Under the pieces are notes generated by a model, which was given only the letters and a program-made list of their open reading frames with translations, did not search any database and was not told the origin of the DNA. 64,000 bases of DNA from Arthrobacter sp. Edens01 (GTDB lineage: Bacteria > Actinomycetota > Actinomycetes > Actinomycetales > Micrococcaceae). The position numbers and the translations under genes were made by a program. This document shows, piece by piece, positions 54,313 through 61,912 of the stretch; positions within the stretch are counted from its first letter, which is position 1, and every line of letters starts with the position of its first letter. The stretch spans positions 854,300 to 918,299 of the forward strand of contig NZ_LKIU01000005.1 of assembly GCF_001307035.1 (NCBI RefSeq), given 5' to 3'.

Positions 54313-55308
54313 TCAGGGGACACTGGCCTCGGGCTCTGTGGCCTGCGTCTTCAGACCTTCAAGACGCTGCTCCCATTCAGCACGCTCCTGCCACAGGGCG
54401 TCGATGGTCCGCGAGTACATTTTCACCAACTGGACCATCACGGATTCATGCCGCATGAGATTCGCATAGCGGATGGGGAAATCTGGTCGGAATGGCCTTT
54501 CCTCTCCACGCCTGTTTTCCGGCGCTGAGCCGTAGAGGTTCTTCTTGACCAGTTCTTCCGTCACGTCTGCATTTTCCTGCAGGATCAGCCGATACTGTGT
54601 GCGCCAATGCTTGCCAATGGTCTGATCTGCATCGTTGACCCCTTCCGCCCTCAGCTGCATCGCGAGCCAACCGAGCAGACTTTTACTCAGGTACTGTTCG
54701 ACGGACCGAATGGGAAAGTGCAGCATGGTAGCAAAGGGCTGCGGTTGTTCTTCTGAGACTGTTTGTCCGCCCTGCGCCCAGTCACGTACATGATGGTTCC
54801 CGTTACCGATGTGGTAGCGGCGGCACCCGGCCTTGTCATGAAAAATCATCGATTTCGGTGACAGCTTCATCGTGTCCAAGGTGATCATCGTATCGAAAAC
54901 GGAAAGGGCATCTCCGGCTTTCGGTTCTCCCGTGTACACATAATTCAGCCTGGGAACATAGAAGGCCATGCCCTTGCCAGCCCGTCGTGGAACGGCCACC
55001 ATAAGGTCTTTGTCCAGCCGGAGGAACTCGTCGGCGTCCAGGAAAAAGGCGAAATCGAAGTTGTCGGCTGCAGCATATCGCCGGTACATGGATGTCATTT
55101 TGACGTTTTGTTCCATCGCCTGGGCAGGGTCGAGGGAGACCGTCAACGGGAGCCCTTCGGCCACGAGCGCGTCGAGGATGTCCCTCGTTCCATCCGTGGA
55201 CAGGTTATCCGCAACGTAGAGATGGTCTACTTGGCTTAGTGTGTGACGGACGAACGCTTCTATGATGTCTTCTTCGTTTTTGACCATTGAAAAACAAACT
55301 GAACGCAC
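54313..55308 (-). CDS. Glycosyltransferase family 2/92-like protein
   Basis: A 331-residue GT-A protein. The N-terminus reads RSVCFSMVKNEEDIIEAFVRH, then HLYVADNLSTDGTRDIL (nucleotide site) and FFLDADEFL (DxD), as in GT2 proteins annotated as putative galactosyltransferase GT92 or Glyco_tranf_2_4. A later GNGNHHV and HFPIRSVEQYL match that group. GTG at 55308 is used because a perfect AGGAGG sits 6 nt upstream; a TTG 36 nt further up is in frame but would bury that site. The C-terminus is a charged helix. It probably adds a branch sugar to the polymer. Confidence 0.8.
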   Translation of the reverse strand: MRSVCFSMVKNEEDIIEAFVRHTLSQVDHLYVADNLSTDGTRDILDALVAEGLPLTVSLDPAQAMEQNVKMTSMYRRYAAADNFDFAFFLDADEFLRLDKDLMVAVPRRAGKGMAFYVPRLNYVYTGEPKAGDALSVFDTMITLDTMKLSPKSMIFHDKAGCRRYHIGNGNHHVRDWAQGGQTVSEEQPQPFATMLHFPIRSVEQYLSKSLLGWLAMQLRAEGVNDADQTIGKHWRTQYRLILQENADVTEELVKKNLYGSAPENRRGEERPFRPDFPIRYANLMRHESVMVQLVKMYSRTIDALWQERAEWEQRLEGLKTQATEPEASVP

Positions 55309-55314
55309 GCTACG

Positions 55315-55320
55315 CCTCCT
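55315..55320 (-). promoter_or_regulatory. Consensus ribosome-binding site deciding the GTG start
   Basis: On the minus strand this reads AGGAGG, 6 nt before GTG 55308. It favours that start over TTG 55344 for the glycosyltransferase. Confidence 0.75.
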
Positions 55321-55374
55321 GGACCTTGGGATTGCGCTGGACAATTCGGAAAGGTGCCTGATTCAAAGAACAGT

Positions 55375-58300
55375 TCAAAGAACAGCAGTGAGGAATTGGT
55401 ATCCAGCCTCCTTGGCGTAAGCAGCGGGATCGAAAGTTTCCCTGGGCAGGTTCCCGTCCGCCAGCCGCATCAGCCCGCCGTGAATTCCGTCCTCGGAGTT
55501 CTCCACGATGAGCCCGTAGCGGTCCTGGAGGATGTCGCGCGGCCCGGGAAGGTTGGTGCAGATAATGGGGCGCTGAAGAATCATCGCCTCGAAGAGCACC
55601 ATGGGCTGTCCTTCGTGCAGTGAGCTGAGGACCAGGGCCGAGGCGAGGGCAAGCGCCGGATACGGATTCTCCCGTTGTCCGGCTAGCAGAATGTATTCCC
55701 CGGCGCCGGAGTTATGGATCTGCTGCTCAAGGTCGGCCCGCAACGGGCCGTCACCAATGATGGTCAGGTTCGCATCGGGGTTGTTCTCCCTGTACCGGAT
55801 GAAAGCGCTGATGAGCTTGGCATGATCCTTCTCCGGTGAGAGCCTGCCGATCGCCAGCACGTTCTGCTCGCCGGCCGCAAACCACTCTGCGAGGTCGGGG
55901 TCAAGCGAGGCGCCCGACCTCTGCATTACGGCTTCGGCATCGATCTGGTTGTTGCAGTAGCCAAAGAGGTCCCGGTCAATGTTGAAGGCGCTCCCCACAT
56001 TCCGGGCGTTTTCGTGCCCCAGGCTTTCTGACACGGAGAGCAGCCGGTCAAACTCCGGGTAGAGGCGGAACACCGCCTCCAGGTTGGCGAACTTCATCTT
56101 CCATTCGTTCAGCATGTCGTTATGCAGGTAGATGGTGCGTTTGGTTTCGCGCCCGCCGGCTGCCAGCAGGGCCGTCCAGAAAGGCGAGTACCCGTCGAAT
56201 TCCACCAGGGATTGGAAGACCGAGGAACCAAAGATTCGATAGAACTCACGTTTCATCGCTGCCGAATGGATCTTCTGCTGTTCCGGCGAATCAAGCCTGT
56301 GGCTTCGGTTGAACCTGTCATGGAGCCAGCGTTCCTCAGGGCGAAAGGCATGGATACCCACTCTTCCAACGAGCTGAACGTCCTCGGGGAGAAGCTGAAA
56401 CTGGGAGAGGCGCCCCGGGTCCTTATTCAGCACATGCGGTTCGACTACCAGGACTTTCCGGATTTCCCCGCTCAGGCTGCCTGCCAGATTCCGGAACGAG
56501 CTGGAGATGCCGTTTGGAATCAGGCTGTGGTGAAAGAGCGCAGCCGGCGGTTCTGCCGCAGGCTCGATGCCGATCCCGGTCCCGGAATCGGAATCGGAAT
56601 CGGAATCGGAATCGTGGAAGAAAAAGTCAGTAACCCGCGCGCAGGCTCCGCCATCTTCATAGGGAGCAAACTGTTCGGCGCCCGCGGCATACTGGTCCTG
56701 GAATGCAGTGTGCCCGCCGGAAAGAGCGTCACTGACCAGCGGTCCGAGTTCCTCCCTGGTGAGGCAAACCTCGCCCGGCATTTCCCCAAGGTCCAGGTAC
56801 AGGCCGCGTTCTGCTGAATACTGCTCGTAGTCATAGGCGTAGTAGACGATTGGACGTTTCGTCGGCAGGAAATCGAAGGCGACGCTTGAGTAGTCCGTGA
56901 CGAGGACGTCGACGGCGCTGAGCAGGTCGCTCGTGTCTATTTCCGGTGGAACGATGGTGACGCCGAGGTCCAGGCCCGCGAGGAGTTTCTCGGTAAGCCT
57001 GTGCGCACGGAAGACGAGTTGGTGCCGGGTGCTGGCCAGCGCCTCCAGGTCTGCCAGGAGTGCGTCCCTGTCCAGGACACGGTCGGTGGTGGAACCCCGC
57101 CAGGTCGGTGCGTACAACACCACCGGGAGGTCCTCGGGGACGTTCAGGGTCTTCCGAATGTGGTTCCTTAACGGGCCGCCCCCGGTCACCATGCGGTCCA
57201 GCCGGGGTGAGCCCGTCACCCGGATCTTGCCCCGGAAAAGTCCTTCGAGGTCATGACGCTCAATCAGTGCCCAGGACGTATGGGCATTTGGGGACATGAT
57301 GTGAGAGCTGTGCAGAAAGTTCCGAGCGAGGTTGCTGTGTTCCATGGCTGGCCCCCGCATGTCCCTACCGAGGGTCTTCAGAGGCGTTCCATGCCAGGTG
57401 TTGAGGTATCGCTGCCCCACCCTGCGCATGAAATAGGGCGGGAAAGAGACGTTGTTGACCAAGTGTGATGCCGTTGCCAGCACCCGCAGATACAAATCTG
57501 AGTGGGGAACGGCGAAAAACACATTACCCCGGTCCCGGACATCGTCGGGCACGACCGCAGGATCATTGACCGCCCAAACATGGCGGTAGCCGCTGAATTC
57601 GGGCAAATCGGCGAGGTGGCGGAAGAGCGCCAGGGGATGGCAGCCCACCGTCGCACCGTGATTGCTTTCCCAGAGAATTGTCTTCGGCCGCAGCGCTACG
57701 GTCTCGTAATACTCGAGGTACTGCATTGAATGTTTTTGCGCCGTGTTCTTCAGGTACTTCGGAACGTCTATGCCGTCCGGCGTCATGAAGATGCGGGTCT
57801 GCAGGAATGCATCGGCGGCGCCGCAGAGGTTACCCGTCTGCATCAATGCATGACCCCAGAGGAAGTAGAACCGGGGCTCGTGGCGGTTCGAGCAGTAGAT
57901 CGCTTTCTCGTACCCCTCTGCGGCCGATGCCCAGTCTCCTGCAGCCGCGAAGCCGTCAGCAATAGTGCACTGGAGGTCAGGGTCCTTGGCTATGTCCCTC
58001 AGCACCAGCCGTTGTGACGCAAGCTGCGAGAGATAGCCGCCCTTGGGAGACACAGGCTGTGTGCCCGGCTCAACCGGCTGGAAATCCGCTGGTGCCGCTC
58101 GGAGGAAGGAAAGGCAGGCCCGCTCCAAGTCTCCGGCCTTTACTCCCGCGTAGCCCGCCCGGTACCACCAGTAGCGGTTTGAGGGACGCAGGGAAGCAGC
58201 GTATTCGTAGGCATCGACGGCTTCCGGCCAGGCCTGCATCCGCTCGTGGGCAAACCCGAGCTTGTAGTGCCAATAAGGCTGACTTGGTTCGAGGGAAACG

Positions 58301-59208
58301 GCAGACAGGTAACTCGCAGCAGCTTCCTTCCACCGGAAGCAGCGGTCATGAGCCAGTCCTGCCCGGTAGTGGAGTTCGGCGTCCAGCAGCCGGGCTCGCT
58401 TGCGAAGGTCGTAGGCCTTGGAGGCCATGTCCCAGTTGCCTTTGAGCTGATAGTAGGCGCCGGGGCCGAACCGGGATTCCTCGCCGTCTGGTTTCAAGGC
58501 AACTCCAGCTGAAAAGGCCGCCGAGGCTTCACTGGTCCGGCCTGCGCGTTCCCACTGTTCAGCTTCCTTGAACAGGTTCTCGGCGACCGCCGGTTTCAGT
58601 GCGTTGGCCCGGCGGTAGCTCTCAGCGGACTGCCGATGCCGGCTCAGGGACGCGTAGCTTTCCGCCATCCGCAGATGCCAGGAAGGATCGGCCTCGTGGT
58701 AGGGCTGGCCGCGCTCAAGTGCCTGTGCCTCCTGCCAGCGCGGGCCCCGGCTCCGAAGCTCAGCCGCCACCAAATCGTGGTACTTCGGGTTTTCCTGGTC
58801 GCCGTTTAGGGCTTTAGCCAGATGGTCATAGGCATCCTGCCTGTTTCCCACCGCGGTGTGGCACCTGTAGAGGCGGTAGTGCCATGAGGGATTCTCGGGC
58901 TGGACTTCCAGTGCCGACTGGTAGTGCCTAATGGCCAGTTCCGGCCGGGCCTGCCGTTCGAGGACAAAACCCAGCCGATAATGCCAGGCGGCCGTGCCCG
59001 GTTTCAGCTCCACGGCTCGGGACAGGAAGCGTTCGGCTTCACCCAAATCGTTGGCCCTGAAAAGTGCATTGCCGAGCTGGAAATTGACCCGCGGGTTTTC
59101 CCCTTCACCGTTTCTCAGAATGGCCCGGTATATCCGGGCGGCGGCCGGCCAGTTTTGCCGCTGCTCTAGTTTCCGGGCTGCCCGGAACGGAACCTGCCAG
59201 CCGATCAA
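55375..59208 (-). CDS. TPR + TagF-like glycerophosphotransferase + GT4 fusion
   Basis: A 1277-residue protein. About residues 1-420 are TPR repeats, many with the helix pair WHYRLGFVLERQ...A..YQSALEV(Q/K)P. About 520-860 form a CDP-glycerol glycerophosphotransferase domain with TWHGTPLK at 604-611, LYAPTWRGS and TDYSSVAFD. A linker of Asp-Ser repeats follows (DSDSDSDSDSGTGIGIEP). About 900-1277 form a GT4 domain with LAIGRLSPEKDHAKLI, IIGDGPLRADLE and SSLHEGQPMVLFEAM. The minus-strand start is TTG 59208 with AGGGGG upstream. A scaffold with a polymerase and a sugar transferase fits a wall-polymer assembly enzyme. Substrates are unknown. Confidence 0.83.
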   Translation of the reverse strand: MIGWQVPFRAARKLEQRQNWPAAARIYRAILRNGEGENPRVNFQLGNALFRANDLGEAERFLSRAVELKPGTAAWHYRLGFVLERQARPELAIRHYQSALEVQPENPSWHYRLYRCHTAVGNRQDAYDHLAKALNGDQENPKYHDLVAAELRSRGPRWQEAQALERGQPYHEADPSWHLRMAESYASLSRHRQSAESYRRANALKPAVAENLFKEAEQWERAGRTSEASAAFSAGVALKPDGEESRFGPGAYYQLKGNWDMASKAYDLRKRARLLDAELHYRAGLAHDRCFRWKEAAASYLSAVSLEPSQPYWHYKLGFAHERMQAWPEAVDAYEYAASLRPSNRYWWYRAGYAGVKAGDLERACLSFLRAAPADFQPVEPGTQPVSPKGGYLSQLASQRLVLRDIAKDPDLQCTIADGFAAAGDWASAAEGYEKAIYCSNRHEPRFYFLWGHALMQTGNLCGAADAFLQTRIFMTPDGIDVPKYLKNTAQKHSMQYLEYYETVALRPKTILWESNHGATVGCHPLALFRHLADLPEFSGYRHVWAVNDPAVVPDDVRDRGNVFFAVPHSDLYLRVLATASHLVNNVSFPPYFMRRVGQRYLNTWHGTPLKTLGRDMRGPAMEHSNLARNFLHSSHIMSPNAHTSWALIERHDLEGLFRGKIRVTGSPRLDRMVTGGGPLRNHIRKTLNVPEDLPVVLYAPTWRGSTTDRVLDRDALLADLEALASTRHQLVFRAHRLTEKLLAGLDLGVTIVPPEIDTSDLLSAVDVLVTDYSSVAFDFLPTKRPIVYYAYDYEQYSAERGLYLDLGEMPGEVCLTREELGPLVSDALSGGHTAFQDQYAAGAEQFAPYEDGGACARVTDFFFHDSDSDSDSDSGTGIGIEPAAEPPAALFHHSLIPNGISSSFRNLAGSLSGEIRKVLVVEPHVLNKDPGRLSQFQLLPEDVQLVGRVGIHAFRPEERWLHDRFNRSHRLDSPEQQKIHSAAMKREFYRIFGSSVFQSLVEFDGYSPFWTALLAAGGRETKRTIYLHNDMLNEWKMKFANLEAVFRLYPEFDRLLSVSESLGHENARNVGSAFNIDRDLFGYCNNQIDAEAVMQRSGASLDPDLAEWFAAGEQNVLAIGRLSPEKDHAKLISAFIRYRENNPDANLTIIGDGPLRADLEQQIHNSGAGEYILLAGQRENPYPALALASALVLSSLHEGQPMVLFEAMILQRPIICTNLPGPRDILQDRYGLIVENSEDGIHGGLMRLADGNLPRETFDPAAYAKEAGYQFLTAVL
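56584..56613. repeat. Hexanucleotide tandem repeat (GGAATC)5
   Basis: Five exact GGAATC units in a row, read on the coding minus strand as GATTCC and translated Asp-Ser. They lie inside the linker between the TagF-like and GT4 domains of the gene at 55375. A 6-nt unit keeps the frame when copy number changes. Confidence 0.95.
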
Positions 59209-59262
59209 TTTTCCCCCTTGCCCATTCCCCCAGGGAATGGAGTGTGTTCCGAACTGAGTTCG

Positions 59263-60414
59263 CTAGTTGTCTTGTCTCTGATGCGTTCTTCCCAGCAGGC
59301 GGCGGATTGCCGCAACGCTCTGCCGGGCAGCGGTACCGTCGCCGTACGGGTTGGGCAATTCGGCCATGGAACGGTAGGCCGCGCCGTCGTGCAGCAAGTG
59401 CTGCACCTCAGAGACGATCCGGTCCTCGTCCGTCCCGATCAGCTTGACTGCGCCGGAAAGAACAGCTTCCGGGCGTTCCGTGTTCCCACGCATCAGCAGC
59501 ACCGGATTGCCGAGGGTGGGCGCTTCTTCCTGAATGCCGCCGGAATCCGTGAGAATGAGGTGGGATATGGCCATCAGCCGGCAGAATTCTCCGTAGTCCA
59601 GCGGTTCAGACACAAAGACGTTCCTCTTGCCTTCCAGTGCAGGGAGGAGCGCTTCACGTACCGCTGGATTCTTATGCAGCGGGACAACCACGGCCAGCCC
59701 CGGCTCCGCATCCGCAATCCGTGCAAGGGCCCTGCCTATTCCCCTCATGGCTCCGCCCTGGTTTTCCCTGCGGTGGGTCGTGGCCAGCAGAATAGGCATC
59801 CCCGAAACAGCCACTTTCTCCAGTGCGGGGTCAGTGAACGGCACCTGCTTCCCGACGGTGGCCAGGAGAGCGTCAATTACCGTGTTGCCTGTCACCACAA
59901 TGTTCTCGGCGGGGACACTCTCCCTGACCAGGTTGTCCCTGCTGGTAGCTGTGGGAGCCAGATGCAGACTTGCGATTTGCGAGGTCATCCTGCGGTTGGC
60001 CTCTTCCGGAAACGGCGAAAGAAGGTTCCCGCTGCGGAGTCCGCCTTCCAGATGCACCACCGGTATGCGGCGGTTGAAGGCAGCAATTGCAGCTGCGGTG
60101 GAGGTGGTGGTGTCGCCCTGGACAACGACGGCATCTGGCTGGTTGACGCTGAAGAGCTTGTCCAGACCGTCGATGGTGCGGGTGAGAATTCCGCTTAGGG
60201 TCTGGCCCGGGGAAAAAATGTTCAGGTCATGGTCGGGGACGATGCCGAAGAGGCGGTTGACCTGGTCCAGCATGGAACGGTGCTGGCCGGTCACGGTCAC
60301 AAAACAATCCAGGCCGGGAGACCGGCGCAGTTCCGCGACAAGGGGAGCCATCTTGATGGCTTCGGGCCGTGTCCCGTAGATGGGCATAACAAGCGGCAAG
60401 GCGGTACCCCACAT
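59263..60414 (-). CDS. wecB: UDP-N-acetylglucosamine 2-epimerase (copy 2)
   Basis: A 383-residue paralogue of the epimerase at 42710, interconverting UDP-GlcNAc and UDP-ManNAc. Motifs: YGTRPEAIKMAP, VVQGDTTTS, TTHRRENQGGAM and DSGGIQEEAPTLGNPVLLMR. HLEGGLRSG replaces the usual H-x-E-A-G-L-R, an Ala-to-Gly change near the active site whose effect is unknown. ATG at 60414 begins directly at the block shared with copy 1. The two copies lie on the same strand, about 16 kb apart, and flank the TagF-like genes. Together with copy 1 it may give redundant ManNAc supply. Confidence 0.93.
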   Translation of the reverse strand: MWGTALPLVMPIYGTRPEAIKMAPLVAELRRSPGLDCFVTVTGQHRSMLDQVNRLFGIVPDHDLNIFSPGQTLSGILTRTIDGLDKLFSVNQPDAVVVQGDTTTSTAAAIAAFNRRIPVVHLEGGLRSGNLLSPFPEEANRRMTSQIASLHLAPTATSRDNLVRESVPAENIVVTGNTVIDALLATVGKQVPFTDPALEKVAVSGMPILLATTHRRENQGGAMRGIGRALARIADAEPGLAVVVPLHKNPAVREALLPALEGKRNVFVSEPLDYGEFCRLMAISHLILTDSGGIQEEAPTLGNPVLLMRGNTERPEAVLSGAVKLIGTDEDRIVSEVQHLLHDGAAYRSMAELPNPYGDGTAARQSVAAIRRLLGRTHQRQDN

Positions 60415-60490
60415 GGCTGCGATGGCGAGCGTAGTGGACGGGAGAGTAACGGAACAGCGTTGCGGGTGTTACAGGTGTTTCTACCCGGTT

Positions 60491-60727
60491 TTAGCCGAAC
60501 AGCACCAAGAGGGTGATGAGCGTTGGAACGGCAGCCACCACCAAAACCGTCAGCGTCCAGGCAATGGCGCGCTTGCGCCGGTAGGACCGGTCAGCGCGGG
60601 GATCGGAACGGGAAGCAGACTGAGCCGTGAACGGAGCAGCAGCCGCAGCCTCGTCGAGTACTGCGGTCTTGGCCCCCGATCTCATGTGGCGAGCGGCGGC
60701 AGCTTCCATGTGTAGCCGTTTTCCCAT
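60491..60727 (-). CDS. Small single-pass membrane protein
   Basis: A 78-residue protein from ATG 60727: a basic/Ala-rich N-terminal part (RLHMEAAAARHMRSGAKTAV), a charged stretch (SRSDPRADRSYRRKRAIAW), then one C-terminal TM helix (TLTVLVVAAVPTLITLLVLF). A longer frame exists but its extra N-terminus is Cys/Ser-rich and unlikely. The ribosome-binding site is weak, and a downstream ATG is possible. It lies between the second epimerase and the DAK2 gene, divergent from the latter. I recognise no family. Confidence 0.55.
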   Translation of the reverse strand: MGKRLHMEAAAARHMRSGAKTAVLDEAAAAAPFTAQSASRSDPRADRSYRRKRAIAWTLTVLVVAAVPTLITLLVLFG

Positions 60728-60849
60728 GAGACCAGCTTTGCATAAAACCAGCAGGCTTATCGGCCCGTGTCGGAGCCCTGCGGTAGGCTTCGTACTGACC
60801 GAACCGGTTCCGGACAACGACGTTACGGAAGATAATCCGGAGGAGAAGC

Positions 60850-60888
60850 ATGAGCAGCAGCACGGAACGGGATTACTTTGCAGACTAA
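60850..60888 (+). other. 12-codon mini-ORF overlapping the DAK2 gene start
   Basis: ATG at 60850 has an excellent upstream site (CCGGAGGAGAAGC) and encodes MSSSTERDYFAD, stopping at 60886-60888. The DAK2 gene starts at TTG 60878 in another frame with a poorer site. The mini-ORF may couple or limit its translation, or may reveal a frameshift. Confidence 0.4.
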
Positions 60889-61906
60889 GATCACCGCCAA
60901 CGCGCAGGCGCTGAAGCGATGGTTGAGCAAGGCTGAAGTGTCCCTGGGAAACCACAGCGACCGGCTGAACGCAATCAACATCTTCCCCGTCGCCGACGGC
61001 GATACCGGGACCAACCTTTATCTGACCATGCGGGCCGCTTCAGCGGCCGCAGCAGACCTGGACACCCAGGACATCGGTGAACTGCTCTCCGCAGCAGGCC
61101 GTGCAGCCATGGAACAGGCCAAGGGCAACTCCGGTACCCTCCTGTCTGTCTTCCTCACCTCAATGGCCGAACCGCTCCAGGGAAATACCCGTTTGTCCGC
61201 ACCGCTGCTTGCCCGCTCGCTGGAACGGGCGCAGCTGCGCTCCTGGTCGGTCCTCAGTGATCCGGTGCCGGGAACCATGCTTTCCGTCCTGGAAGAGGCA
61301 GCGCGCGGCGCAGCCCAGGTTGAAGCTGCACAGACCGGCGACGACAGCAATGCCGGACTGGCGGAGACCCTCCGTGCGATGATGACGTCTGCCCTCGCTG
61401 CGGTGGTACGCACCGAGGAACAGCTGGAAACCCTTTCCGACGCCGGCGTCGTGGACGCCGGGGGAGTCGGCTTCCTGCTGGTACTGGATGCCATGCGGGC
61501 TGCAGCCCTGGGAGAAGAACTGCAGGGCGAACTGCTGGACGGCCTGCATGGGTACGATGTGCAGGATCCGCACATTCACGGCACCCAGCCGCAGCTCGAA
61601 GGCGTGGAAGTCATGTGCACCATCACGCTCAGTCCGCTCGATGCTGCCACCCTGCGGCTGCAGCTGGACGAACTTGGCGACTCGGTGATCATGAGCGCAG
61701 TCAGCCCGGTGGGGGACGGCTACCGCTGGCGCGTCCATGTACACACTCCCGACGCCGGAGCCGCCATGGATGCCCTCCATGCGGTGGGGGAACCCACCAA
61801 CGTGTCCATCACTGAACTTGCAGCCAACGGACACCAGACCACCGAAATCCCGCAGGTCCCGCCGCGCGGCCAGTCCGCCGTCGGCGATTTTGCCCGCGAA
61901 GCTTAG
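60878..61906 (+). CDS. DAK2 (DhaL-like) domain protein, FakA-type
   Basis: A 342-residue protein. The N-terminal DhaL/DAK2 domain (about 1-200) has the ADP-Mg site INIFPVADGDTGTNLYLTM and GNSGTLLSVFL, as in FakA fatty-acid kinases and dihydroxyacetone-kinase L subunits. The C-terminal part (about 210-342) resembles the middle region of FakA but lacks the final FakB-interaction domain of full-length FakA (about 550 residues), so it is a short form. In many bacteria this gene precedes recG, as here (6-nt gap). TTG at 60878 has a weak ribosome-binding site, so the true start may be further in. Confidence 0.85.
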   Translation: MQTKITANAQALKRWLSKAEVSLGNHSDRLNAINIFPVADGDTGTNLYLTMRAASAAAADLDTQDIGELLSAAGRAAMEQAKGNSGTLLSVFLTSMAEPLQGNTRLSAPLLARSLERAQLRSWSVLSDPVPGTMLSVLEEAARGAAQVEAAQTGDDSNAGLAETLRAMMTSALAAVVRTEEQLETLSDAGVVDAGGVGFLLVLDAMRAAALGEELQGELLDGLHGYDVQDPHIHGTQPQLEGVEVMCTITLSPLDAATLRLQLDELGDSVIMSAVSPVGDGYRWRVHVHTPDAGAAMDALHAVGEPTNVSITELAANGHQTTEIPQVPPRGQSAVGDFAREA

Positions 61907-61912
61907 AGGCCC

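Noticed and set aside
56584-56613. CRISPR-like or regulatory repeat array
   Set aside because: The units are contiguous 6-mers with no spacers and lie in frame within a coding region, so this is a microsatellite.
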